A DNA stretch of 64,000 nucleotides from Rhizobium freirei PRF 81. Its GTDB lineage: Bacteria > Pseudomonadota > Alphaproteobacteria > Rhizobiales > Rhizobiaceae. The first letter of the stretch is position 1. Each line of letters begins with the position of its first letter. The DNA is taken from positions 1 to 64,000 of the forward strand of contig NZ_AQHN01000055.1 in NCBI RefSeq assembly GCF_000359745.1, written 5' to 3'. Shown here piece by piece: positions 43,676 through 53,811 of the stretch. Both the position numbers and the translations under genes were made by a program. The notes under the pieces are model-generated. The model was not told the origin of the DNA and did no database searches. It was given only the letters and a program-made list of their open reading frames with translations.

Positions 43676-45357
43676 GGCACAACTCCCTTCGGCAGGCGCT
43701 TGGCCATGACTTCCAGAAGCACCATCATGATGACGACCATGGCGATGACGATGACCGACATGGCCGAAGCAAGATCGGCGCTGCCGCCATCGTCGAGATT
43801 GTAGATGACGACGCCGAGCGTCTGCGTGCCGGCCGACCAGAGCAGCGCCGAAACGGTTAGCTCGTTGCAGGCAATGAGGAAGACGAGGATTACAGAGGCA
43901 CCGGCCGCCGGCGCGATCAGCGGCACGATGATATCGGTCAAGCGGCGGAAGAACCCTGCACCAGACAGGCGCGCCGCCTCTTCCAGCGCTGGATCGAGCT
44001 GCAGGAAGGCGCTCATGACCGGCTTCAGGCTGACGGCGAAATAGGCGGAGAAATAGGCAAGCAGGATGATCCAGATCGTGCCGTAAAGCGTGACGTTGAG
44101 AATCGGCAGCGGCGCTGCGAACACCAGAATGAAGCAGACGGCGATGATGATGCCCGGGAGCGCATAGGGGATCTCGATCATGCCGCCGACGATGCGGCTC
44201 AGCATGTCTTTGCGACGCGTCAGCGCGTAGGCCGCAAGCACTGTCACCAGCAGGAGACCGAGCGCCGTCATGCCTGCGAGGAACAGCGAATTGGAAAAGG
44301 CGGTTCGCGTGACCGTTTGCCGAAACAGGATTTCCGTGAAGGCGTTCAGCGAGGCTGTCTTGAAGGTGAGCGGCACGCCATAGGCCGGCACCAGCGCCCC
44401 GGCAACCAGCGCCAGAAAGGGAGCGACGAGCATAACGAACAGGATGGCGCAGAGCACCGGCATCGCCAGATAGCGCCAGCGGCCGAGCGAAAAGGCGGCA
44501 GTCGCGCCGGAAATGCCGATGACGCGATAATCGCGACCTTTCAACGCCCTGGCCTGCACGGCAAGCCCTGCTACGGCAATGACGGCAATCATCGTCGACA
44601 GCACGGCGATATCGCCAAAGGTGCGCGGCCCGAAACTGGAGAACTTCGTGAAGATGAGGGTCGACAGGGTATAGATCGAAGCCGGTATGCCGAGGATCGC
44701 GGGAATGCCGAAATTACCGATGGAGGAGACGAAGGCAATGGCCGCTCCAGCAATGACGCCGGGCAGAGACAAGGGCAGAATAATATCGCGGAAGACGCGC
44801 AAGCCTGACGCACCGGAAAGCCTTGCGGCCTCCACACCATCGCGCGGCAGCGCCATCAACCCGGCCCTAAGCGCGAGATAGACGAGCGGTGCATGCTGAA
44901 CGCCGTAAAGCAGCGCGATGCCGCCAATCGAGTAGAGCGGCTGCGGCGAGCCGAGCGGCGGAGCGATGTGCAATGCTTTCAGCAAGGGGCTCGATGGTCC
45001 GGACATCTGCACCCAAGCCAGCGCCGTCACCTGCGGCGGGATCATCATCGGCAGCACGAAGAGAAAGCCGAGCAGCCCCCTGCCAGAAAGATCGGTCAAG
45101 GTCAGCAGGAATGCGAAGAGGCAGCCGAGAGCCACGGAAACGATGGTGCCGAGCACGGCCGTTTCGATCGTATACCAGGCCGAGCGCCAGAGAGCCGGAT
45201 CGGTGATGAGTTCATATGTGCCGCCCTTGAGCAGCGCCTCGATGCCGACCATCGCCAGCCGCGCCAGCGGCAGGACGCTGAGCAGCAGTACCACGGCAAC
45301 AACAAAAGGAAACAGCCAGGCCGGCTGGCTGTTTCCCCTACGCGCATATCCGTACAT
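43663..45357 (-). CDS. Ferric-type ABC transporter, fused double permease
   Basis: 564 residues with about twelve hydrophobic helices, made of two BPD_transp_1 halves (about 60-270 and 345-550). Each half has an EAA-type loop: GVEAARLSGASGLRVFRDII and LEEAARLSGAGFFRRLTDII. This is the FbpB/AfuB architecture in which one polypeptide supplies both permease halves. It lies 17 bases downstream of the binding protein gene. Confidence 0.92.
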   Translation of the reverse strand: MYGYARRGNSQPAWLFPFVVAVVLLLSVLPLARLAMVGIEALLKGGTYELITDPALWRSAWYTIETAVLGTIVSVALGCLFAFLLTLTDLSGRGLLGFLFVLPMMIPPQVTALAWVQMSGPSSPLLKALHIAPPLGSPQPLYSIGGIALLYGVQHAPLVYLALRAGLMALPRDGVEAARLSGASGLRVFRDIILPLSLPGVIAGAAIAFVSSIGNFGIPAILGIPASIYTLSTLIFTKFSSFGPRTFGDIAVLSTMIAVIAVAGLAVQARALKGRDYRVIGISGATAAFSLGRWRYLAMPVLCAILFVMLVAPFLALVAGALVPAYGVPLTFKTASLNAFTEILFRQTVTRTAFSNSLFLAGMTALGLLLVTVLAAYALTRRKDMLSRIVGGMIEIPYALPGIIIAVCFILVFAAPLPILNVTLYGTIWIILLAYFSAYFAVSLKPVMSAFLQLDPALEEAARLSGAGFFRRLTDIIVPLIAPAAGASVILVFLIACNELTVSALLWSAGTQTLGVVIYNLDDGGSADLASAMSVIVIAMVVIMMVLLEVMAKRLPKGVVPWRS

Positions 45358-45374
45358 TCCAAATCCGGGCCGGA

Positions 45375-46355
45375 TTACTTCGACTTGAAGTAGGTGGAGA
45401 AGGTCTCCAGATCCTGATCCGTGTTCTTGAGAGCATCGGCTGCATTCAACGGCAAAAGCTTGATGCTGTCACGCGCCGGAAAGCCCTCCGGCAGCGGGGT
45501 GCCGTTGCGGGCCGGAATGTAGCCGAGCTTCAGGAAGCCTTCCTGGCCCTTTTCGGAGAGGACATAGTCAACGAACTTCTTGGCGGCATCGGCGTGCTTC
45601 GTGGCAGCGAGGATGCCGACCGGCTCGGTGACTGCCGAAACGCCTTCCTTCGGGAATACGAATTCCAGCGGAGCACCCTTGGCCTTTTCGCGGATCGGCA
45701 TGTAGTCGACGATCATGCCATAGGCCTTCTCGCCGGAAGCGACGGCCTTGAGGACGGCACCATTGCCGCCGGAAGCGATCGCGCCGTTCTCGGCAAGGTT
45801 CTTGTAGTAGTCCCAGCCGAGGCCTCCGACGCCAGCGAGCGTTTGGGCGTGAATGAGAGCAGCGCCCGAAGCAAGCGGGCTCGGCATGGCGACGAGGCCC
45901 TTGGCTTCCGGCTTCGCCAGATCCTGCCAGCTTGCCGGCTTCATGGCGGCGGCGGTGTTGTAGACGATACCGGTCGTGATCAGCTTGGTGGAGTAGTAAT
46001 AGCCGTCGACGTCATAGAGCGACGGATCGTAATTTGCGGCTTCAGGCGACTTGTAGGCGAGCAGCTTGCCGGCTTCCTTCAGGCGCTCAAGGGTCACCGT
46101 ATCGGCGATCAGCAGAACGTCGGCAACCGGGGCGCCTGCCTGCATTTCAGCCTGCAGCTTGGCAATGATCTGTGGCGTACCGTCACGGACCCAATCGACC
46201 TTGATACCGGGATTAGCGGCCATGAAGCCATCGACGGTGGCCTGCGCATCGGCATTCGGCTGGCTGGTGTAGAGGACGAGATCGGCGGCGCTGGCGCTGC
46301 CGGAGAAAAGAGCGATGGCCAAAAGGCCGGCAAAGGCGGAAACAAAGGTCTTCAT
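45375..46355 (-). CDS. Ferric-type ABC transporter, periplasmic binding protein
   Basis: 326 residues with a signal peptide (cleavage after ASA near residue 23) and a class II binding fold starting ADLVLYTSQPNADAQATVDG. A YYY cluster in DVDGYYYSTKLITTG sits where FbpA-type proteins place iron-binding tyrosines, but this subgroup also includes phosphonate and thiamine binders, so the ligand is open. First gene of the seven-gene minus-strand series; divergent from the aldo/keto reductase, with about 170 bases of shared upstream region. Confidence 0.88.
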   Translation of the reverse strand: MKTFVSAFAGLLAIALFSGSASAADLVLYTSQPNADAQATVDGFMAANPGIKVDWVRDGTPQIIAKLQAEMQAGAPVADVLLIADTVTLERLKEAGKLLAYKSPEAANYDPSLYDVDGYYYSTKLITTGIVYNTAAAMKPASWQDLAKPEAKGLVAMPSPLASGAALIHAQTLAGVGGLGWDYYKNLAENGAIASGGNGAVLKAVASGEKAYGMIVDYMPIREKAKGAPLEFVFPKEGVSAVTEPVGILAATKHADAAKKFVDYVLSEKGQEGFLKLGYIPARNGTPLPEGFPARDSIKLLPLNAADALKNTDQDLETFSTYFKSK

Positions 46356-46527
46356 GAGACGTCCTCGGCTGAGTTGCAGAAGGGTTGTCTAGACGCGCGG
46401 CTTAACATGATTGTGACAGTTGAATTTGTATGGATTGCCGTTCGTATGATGATTGAATCTTGACCATTGCCATCCCGCACTATTTCCTGACGCACGTATT
46501 TCAGACGGGATCGAGGAGGAAAGATCT

Positions 46528-47586
46528 ATGGAATATCGCCTGCTTGGCCGCTCCGGCCTTAAAGTTTCCACCATCACCATGGGCACCATGACCTTCGGCG
46601 GAGTCGGCTGGGCAAAAACCGTCGGCGATCTCGGCGTCAAGGAAGCGAAAAAGCTTGTCGATATGTGTATCGACGCCGGCGTCAACCTGCTCGATACGGC
46701 CGATATCTACTCGCAAGGCGCGTCGGAAGAAATCCTCGGCGAGATCATCGGCGGTCCGCGCAAGAACGGCGTGCTCATCGCCACCAAGGCGCGCTTCTCG
46801 ATGGGACCTGGCGCCAACGATACCGGCTCGTCGCGCCAGCATCTCATCCAGGCCTGCGAGGCAAGCCTGAAGCGCATGAAGACCGATGTGATCGACCTCT
46901 ACCAGCTGCATGAATGGGATGGGCAGACGCCGCTGGAAGAGACGATGGAAGCGCTCGACACTTTGGTGCGCCAGGGCAAGGTCCGCTACATCGGCTGCTC
47001 GAATTTTTCCGGCTGGCACATCATGAAGGCGCTCGGCGTCAGCGAGCGCGGCAGGCGCGAACGCTTCGTCAGCCAGCAAATTCACTATACGCTGGAAGCC
47101 CGCGACGCGGAAAACGAGCTGGTGCCTGTTAGCATCGACCAGGGCCTCGGCATCCTCGTCTGGAGCCCGCTTGCCGCCGGCCTGCTATCTGGCAAGCATC
47201 GCCGCAACCAGGCGACGCCGGAAGGCACGCGTCAGTTCGCCGGCTGGACGGAACCGCCGATCCGCGATGAAAACCGCCTGTGGAACATCGTCGATACGCT
47301 GGTGGAAATCGCCGACGGCCGCGGCGTTTCGGCAGCTCAAGTTGCGCTCGCCTGGCTCATCGGCCGCAAGGGCGTGACCTCGGTCATCATCGGCGGCCGC
47401 ACCAAAGCCCAGTTCAAGGACAATCTCGCCAGCGCCGAGCTGAAGCTCACAGATGACGAGCGCAAGCGGCTCGACGACGTCAGCCTGCAGCCGCTGATGT
47501 ATCCCTATTGGCACCAGTGCAACACCGCCAGCGACCGGCTGAGCGAGGCCGATCTTTCGCTGATCGGCCCGCATCTGGAAAAGTGA
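46528..47586 (+). CDS. Aldo/keto reductase
   Basis: 352 residues from the ATG at 46528 (GAGGAGG upstream; a 25-codon longer frame lacks support). It begins MEYRLLGRSGLKVSTITMGT. The AKR barrel carries catalytic D in LLDTADIYS, K in VLIATKAR and H in DLYQLHEWD. The cofactor loop at the C-terminus (VIIGGRTKAQFKDNL) fits NADPH. It probably reduces an aldehyde or ketone. Divergent from the ABC operon, convergent with the aminotransferase gene. Confidence 0.92.
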   Translation: MEYRLLGRSGLKVSTITMGTMTFGGVGWAKTVGDLGVKEAKKLVDMCIDAGVNLLDTADIYSQGASEEILGEIIGGPRKNGVLIATKARFSMGPGANDTGSSRQHLIQACEASLKRMKTDVIDLYQLHEWDGQTPLEETMEALDTLVRQGKVRYIGCSNFSGWHIMKALGVSERGRRERFVSQQIHYTLEARDAENELVPVSIDQGLGILVWSPLAAGLLSGKHRRNQATPEGTRQFAGWTEPPIRDENRLWNIVDTLVEIADGRGVSAAQVALAWLIGRKGVTSVIIGGRTKAQFKDNLASAELKLTDDERKRLDDVSLQPLMYPYWHQCNTASDRLSEADLSLIGPHLEK

Positions 47587-47605
47587 AAGAATGCAGCGTG
47601 GCGGC

Positions 47606-48835
47606 TTAGGCCGCCATTGCCCCGATCTCGCCGGCAATCAGCTTGCCAAGCCGCGAAATGCCTTCCTCGATCATTTCGTCATTGGCGCAGGAGAAGCTGA
47701 CGCGGAAGGTGTTCGCGCCGGTGCCGTCGGAGAAGAAGGCCTGACCAGGCACGAAGGCGACTTTCGCGGTCTCCAGCGACCGTGCGAGCAGTTTGGCACC
47801 ATCCATGCCCTTCGGCAGAGTGATCCAGACGAACATGCCCCCCTGTGGTTTCGTCCAGCTCACGCCGTCCGGCATGTATTTGGCGAGCGCCGCCAACATG
47901 CAATCGCGGCGATGGCTGTAGGTCTTGCGAACCTTGGCAACCTGCGCATCGAAACCACGTTCGGCAACCTGATGGATGGCGATCTGGTTGATGGTCGAAG
48001 AATGCAGGTCTGCTGCCTGCTTCATCAGGACAAGCTTGCGGATGACAGGCGCATTGGCGACGACGAAGCCGACGCGAAGGCCAGGCGCCAGCGTCTTCGA
48101 AAAGCTGCCGCAATAGATCGTCCGGGTGTCGTTGATATTGCCCTTGCGCGCGATCTCCCGCGCCAGGATCGGCGCGACCGGCTCGCCGTCGTAACGCAGG
48201 GATTGATAGGCGGCATCTTCGATGACGGCGATATCGAGCTCTTCGGCAAGATCGAGCAGCTTCTCGCGGCCGGCCAGGTCGACGGTCTCGCCCGTCGGGT
48301 TGGCGAAATCTGCCGAGAGATAGGCGAACTTCACTCGCCCGCCAGCCTGCGCAGCCGCGGCGCGATAGGAGTCCGGCGTGCGGTTGCCGTTCGGCGTCAG
48401 CTGGTCGTAGGCCGGCTCATAGGCGTTGAAGGCCTGCAGCGCGCCGAGATAGGTCGGCGCCGTGACCAGCGCCGTGTCCTTCGGCGACAGGAAAAGCTTG
48501 CCGAGATAATCGAGACCCTGCTGCGAACCGGAAACGATGAAGACGTTTTCGAGCTCGCAGGGAATGCCGAGCGCCGCCATCTGGCCGACAAGCCATTCGC
48601 GCAGCGGCTTGTAGCCTTCGCTGACCGAATATTGCAGCGCTGCGTTCACCGTCGGGCCGGAAAAAATATCGGCATAAGCCTGCTTGAATTCGGCATCCGG
48701 AAACAATGCTGGATCGGGAATGCCGCCGGCGAAAGAGATGATATCCGGCCGCTCCAGCAGCTTCAGCAATTCGCGGATTTCGGAGGCGCGCATACGGCTT
48801 GAGCGCGTCGCAAAGATATTTTCCCAATTCAACAT
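47606..48835 (-). CDS. PLP-dependent class I/II aminotransferase (aminoadipate type)
   Basis: 409 residues from the ATG at 48835 (GGAAG upstream). It begins MLNWENIFATRSSRMRASEI. The fold type I core includes FIVSGSQQGLDYLGKL, VKFAYLSADFANPTGETV, DAAYQSLRY and the PLP lysine in GSFSKTLAPGLRVGF. It belongs to the LysN/2-aminoadipate and MocR-aminotransferase branch, with no fused HTH. The preferred amino donor is unknown. Confidence 0.9.
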   Translation of the reverse strand: MLNWENIFATRSSRMRASEIRELLKLLERPDIISFAGGIPDPALFPDAEFKQAYADIFSGPTVNAALQYSVSEGYKPLREWLVGQMAALGIPCELENVFIVSGSQQGLDYLGKLFLSPKDTALVTAPTYLGALQAFNAYEPAYDQLTPNGNRTPDSYRAAAAQAGGRVKFAYLSADFANPTGETVDLAGREKLLDLAEELDIAVIEDAAYQSLRYDGEPVAPILAREIARKGNINDTRTIYCGSFSKTLAPGLRVGFVVANAPVIRKLVLMKQAADLHSSTINQIAIHQVAERGFDAQVAKVRKTYSHRRDCMLAALAKYMPDGVSWTKPQGGMFVWITLPKGMDGAKLLARSLETAKVAFVPGQAFFSDGTGANTFRVSFSCANDEMIEEGISRLGKLIAGEIGAMAA

Positions 48836-49029
48836 GGGGCTTCCTCGTAATTTTTGGTCTTTCCGACACAAGATCACGCAACAAAATATAAGTCAATAAT
48901 GCTGACCTAATTTGTTTGTGAGGGTGACAAGGAAAAGGGATTGCTCAGTAGAAGGACGTCGTTCAAGCAACATGGGACGTCGATTTGAACCCCTCTCGAA
49001 AGACCTACACACCCAACTGCAGAAGTGCT

Positions 49030-49069
49030 ATTCTTACATTCTGTCAATCGATAGGAAAAACGTAAGAAT
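49030..49069. promoter_or_regulatory. Inverted repeat overlapping the antitoxin start
   Basis: ATTCTTAC (49030-49037) and GTAAGAAT (49062-49069), 24 bases apart; the right arm includes the AT of the antitoxin ATG. It is a good candidate for the autoregulatory operator bound by the AbrB-type antitoxin. Confidence 0.5.
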
Positions 49070-49277
49070 GGCGACTGCAACCCTCTCATCGAAATTTCAG
49101 ATATCGATTCCAAAAGAAGTGCGCGATCAACAGCACTGGAGCGCGGGCCAGGAATTCGTCTTCATTCCAAAAGGCAAAGGCGTGCTCCTTATGCCTGTTC
49201 CGACGTTGGAAGACCTCAGGGGGATGGCGCGTGGCGCAAATCCAGAGAACTACCGCGATCGGGACGACCGCTTCTAA
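49068..49277 (+). CDS. VapB/AbrB-type antitoxin
   Basis: 69 residues from the ATG at 49068, which gives the standard swapped-hairpin AbrB start MATATLSSKFQISIPKEVRD. The C-terminal part (GMARGANPENYRDRDDRF) is the usual disordered toxin-neutralising tail. A longer frame open from 48912 has no family content. The stop overlaps the toxin start as TAATG. Confidence 0.88.
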   Translation: MATATLSSKFQISIPKEVRDQQHWSAGQEFVFIPKGKGVLLMPVPTLEDLRGMARGANPENYRDRDDRF

Positions 49278-49657
49278 TGCGCGTCGTCGATAGTTCCGCG
49301 TGGATCGAGTGGATTCTTGATAGCACTGTCGGACGACAGCTGTCCGATCAAATTCCCGAACCCGAAAGCTGCATCGTTCCGACGATAGTTCAGCTTGAAC
49401 TTTCCAAATGGCTTCTTCGAGAACAAGGCGAAGACGCCCTGAACAACTTCATTGCCTATACGATGCTATGCAACGTCATATCGTTGGACACAACAATCGC
49501 TCGCCGCGCCGCTGAGATCTCCGTGCAACACAAACTGGCCACTGCCGATGCGATCATCTATGCGACCGCCCTTCAGCACGAGGCTGACGTTCTGACCTGC
49601 GATGCACATTTCAACGGGCTGGAAAGCGTAATCTATCACCCGAAGGCAATAGATTGA
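49277..49657 (+). CDS. VapC-type PIN-domain toxin
   Basis: 126 residues. PIN active-site acids are in place: D5 in VVDSSAWIEWI, E41 in QLELSKWL, D91 in TADAIIYA and D109 in TCDAHF. VapC toxins cut tRNA or rRNA when not bound by VapB. Translation is coupled to the antitoxin (overlapping TAATG). A methyltransferase gene follows with a one-base gap. Confidence 0.9.
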   Translation: MRVVDSSAWIEWILDSTVGRQLSDQIPEPESCIVPTIVQLELSKWLLREQGEDALNNFIAYTMLCNVISLDTTIARRAAEISVQHKLATADAIIYATALQHEADVLTCDAHFNGLESVIYHPKAID

Positions 49658-49658
49658 C

Positions 49659-50249
49659 ATGACAAACAACGATCCCACCTCTTCCTTCTACGACGAAAAC
49701 GCTACCATCTATGCGGCACGCGAACGCAACCTACCGCAAAGCCGGCTTGATGAATTCCTGGCTACTTTTCCAGCAGGTGCCTCCATTCTCGAACTTGGCT
49801 GCGGCGCAGGACAGGACGCGGCATATATGATCTCGCGCGGCTTCGACGTGACCCCGACCGATGGCTCTACCGAGCTTGCCAAACAGGCGGAGGCCCTGAT
49901 CGGTAGACCCGTCCGGATCATGCGGTTCGAGACGCTGGACGCCGGCGCTGCTTTTGACGGAATATGGGCGGAGGCTAGCCTCCTTCATGTACCTCGCTCC
50001 AACCTCCCAAATGTCTTCGATCGGATTCTACGGGCGTTGAAGGACGGCGGCATCTTCCATGGCAGTTTCAAGGCCGGAGATGCAGAAGGGCACGATACCC
50101 TCGGCCGCTACTACAATTATCCCTCGGCCGAATGGCTGACGGCTCTCCTCGGCGAAGGCGGCTGGAAAGACATAGCGATGACCGAAGCAGACGGCAGCGG
50201 CTTCGACGGCAAACCGACAAAATGGCTCTATGTCTCGGCGAAAAAATAG
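49659..50249 (+). CDS. Class I SAM-dependent methyltransferase (TehB/UbiE-like)
   Basis: 196 residues. Motif I ILELGCGAGQDAAYM, motif II-like VTPTDGSTELAKQA, then GIWAEASLLHVPRSNLPNVF and a post motif ALKDGGIFHGSFK. The start is one base after the VapC stop, so it is in the same transcript as the toxin-antitoxin pair, which is unusual. The substrate is unknown. Confidence 0.88.
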   Translation: MTNNDPTSSFYDENATIYAARERNLPQSRLDEFLATFPAGASILELGCGAGQDAAYMISRGFDVTPTDGSTELAKQAEALIGRPVRIMRFETLDAGAAFDGIWAEASLLHVPRSNLPNVFDRILRALKDGGIFHGSFKAGDAEGHDTLGRYYNYPSAEWLTALLGEGGWKDIAMTEADGSGFDGKPTKWLYVSAKK

Positions 50250-50274
50250 AAAGGCCGGAGCTTTCGCCCCGGCC
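50241..50274 (-). terminator. Terminator of ilvC
   Basis: On the minus strand GGCCGGGGC-GAAA-GCTCCGGCC followed by TTTCTATTTTTT, 25 bases after the ilvC stop. It also lies directly after the methyltransferase gene on the other strand. Confidence 0.8.
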
Positions 50275-50298
50275 CTCCATTCCGACAATGCAGAAAGC

Positions 50299-52013
<1,715 letters not shown>

Positions 52014-52030
52014 GATGCCACTCCCAAATG

Positions 52031-52046
52031 CGTACCGTACGGTACG
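52031..52046. promoter_or_regulatory. Palindromic operator of the TetR gene
   Basis: CGTACCGTACGGTACG, a perfect 16-base palindrome, 18 bases upstream of the GTG start. Typical size and position for a TetR-family operator. Confidence 0.7.
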
Positions 52047-52191
52047 GTTCGTGAGCGTTATGCAGCACGCCGCAACGAGCGTCAAGCGGAATTCGTTGCT
52101 GCACTGCGCTAAAAATATGGAGAGCGCTTGTCATGAGGAACGCGCAACGGATAGACCATGTCGGCCCCTCCATCGCTGTCGAGATTTCCTG

Positions 52192-52683
52192 ATGAAACCC
52201 GTAGTCAATCCCTCAGATAAGGTGTCGCCGGCCCGGCTCGACGCACGCAGGGAGAACGGTAAAGGCCGGGCAATCGCTCGAATCGTCGGGATCTGCCTTG
52301 CGGCCGGACTATTTCATCTATCGGTGCCGGCGGACGTAGCGTCCAAATCCCTCGCCCGCCCGGCCGGGCACTATTGCGGCAAGCTTCTTTCCAGCGACCG
52401 GCTCGTCGATGTCGAAACGTCGCTGCAGGTCGATGCGAAAGGTCACTTATCGGGGACTTACCGTTTCAACGACGATGGCAATACGACGGTCGGCACTCTC
52501 TCGGAAATCGGAACCGCACCCGACAAGACACGAACGCTGCGCTGGTTCGACAAATATGGAATGGGCTCGCTGACGATCCGCTTCGATGCCGGCTATCATC
52601 GTTTCGAAGGTCTGTGGGGGCCACAAGACGCCGCTCCGAGCTACCCCTGGAATGGCGGCAGCTGCGGCGCATCCATCAGCTAA
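52192..52683 (+). CDS. Exported hypothetical protein, 163 residues
   Basis: From the ATG at 52192 the product has a basic N-terminus and a hydrophobic segment (ARIVGICLAAGLFHLSVPAD, about 29-48) that acts as a signal or anchor. A beta-rich domain follows with VETSLQVDAKGHLSGTYRFN and FEGLWGPQDAAPSYPWNGGS. Two cysteines frame the mature part. The pattern resembles small periplasmic beta proteins, but no family is recognised. The longer open frame starting at 51874 runs antisense to the TetR gene and is not credible. Confidence 0.6.
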   Translation: MKPVVNPSDKVSPARLDARRENGKGRAIARIVGICLAAGLFHLSVPADVASKSLARPAGHYCGKLLSSDRLVDVETSLQVDAKGHLSGTYRFNDDGNTTVGTLSEIGTAPDKTRTLRWFDKYGMGSLTIRFDAGYHRFEGLWGPQDAAPSYPWNGGSCGASIS

Positions 52684-52702
52684 TTCTCGTTAGCCACCGG
52701 AG

Positions 52703-53611
52703 CTACTCTGCCGCGACGCTATTGCGCATGGCCTCGACATCCTTCAGCGGCGACAAGCCATAAAGTCGGCTGTACTCGCGGCTGAATTGCGAGGGGCTTT
52801 GATATCCGACACGATGGCCCGCCGATCCCACGTCGAGCTGTTCCACGATCATCAGCCGCCGCGCTTCATGCAGGCGAAGCTGCTTTTGATACTGCATCGG
52901 CGATAGAGCGGTAACGGTCTTGAAATGGTGATGCAACGAGGAAACGCTCATCCCAACGCGCTCGGCCAGCTCTTCGATGCGCAGCGGCTGCGTGTAATTG
53001 CCGCGAAGCCAGGCGACGGCGCGCGCCACTCGGTTGCTCTGGCTCTCCGCCATCGCGATCTGCAACAGCCGAGGACCATTCGGACCCGTCAGCAGGCGAT
53101 ACAGAATCTCCTGCTCGATCAACGGCGCCATAGCGGGAATGTCTTCGGGCCGATCAAGCAATCTGAGCAACCGCAACGAGGCGTCGAGCAATTCTGGCGA
53201 TGCCGTATTGACCGCGATTCCACGCACGGGCTCGGCAGTCACCGCCTGACGCGGAATGTTGACGCGCGACAACAGCTCCTTCAGCCGCTCGCTATCGAGC
53301 GCCATGCCGAAGCAAAGATAAGGCGTATCGCTACCGACATTGGTCACCTGCGTCGATACGGGCAGGTCGAGGGCGGTCAAAATATATTCGCCGACACCGT
53401 AATTGTAGGTTTCGGCACCGATCGTCAGGCTCTTGCGACCCTGAACCACGATTGCAAAGCAGGGCCGATAAGCCCCATGTTGCCACACCGTCGCGGCCGA
53501 CTGCCGATAGAGATGAAGACTGTCTATCGGCGTGCGGTGTTCCCCGTCCCCCGTGGCGAAACGTGCAACGATGGATGCGAGTTCCTGATTGGGATTGAAA
53601 GGCAATGTCAT
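52703..53611 (-). CDS. AraC-family transcriptional regulator (cupin_6 type)
   Basis: 302 residues from the ATG at 53611 (MTLPFNPNQELASIVARFAT). The N-terminal AraC_N cupin domain (about 1-180) includes AVVQGRKSLTIG-type sequence (here FAIVVQGRKSLTIGAETYNY) and YILTALDLPV. The C-terminal double HTH (about 205-295) has LRIEELAERVGMSVSSLHHH and DVGSAGHRVGYQSPSQFSRE. It is divergent from the zinc alcohol dehydrogenase gene, which is the probable target, as in many proteobacteria. Confidence 0.9.
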   Translation of the reverse strand: MTLPFNPNQELASIVARFATGDGEHRTPIDSLHLYRQSAATVWQHGAYRPCFAIVVQGRKSLTIGAETYNYGVGEYILTALDLPVSTQVTNVGSDTPYLCFGMALDSERLKELLSRVNIPRQAVTAEPVRGIAVNTASPELLDASLRLLRLLDRPEDIPAMAPLIEQEILYRLLTGPNGPRLLQIAMAESQSNRVARAVAWLRGNYTQPLRIEELAERVGMSVSSLHHHFKTVTALSPMQYQKQLRLHEARRLMIVEQLDVGSAGHRVGYQSPSQFSREYSRLYGLSPLKDVEAMRNSVAAE

Positions 53612-53811
53612 TCGCAACCAACTGTTTTCGAGTAGATATCGAAACCTATCTAGGTAACGTCGTTCGATCGCAAAAGACCCGCCGCGCATTTAGATTCGCA
53701 GGATCGTACATAAAGCTTGCAGGATCGCTCTAACGCTTCGGCCCGCTCCCATTGCATAGTCGGCCATCCCAATTCCACTCCCACCTCCTCCGAAGAACAA
53801 GGAAATCTCCC

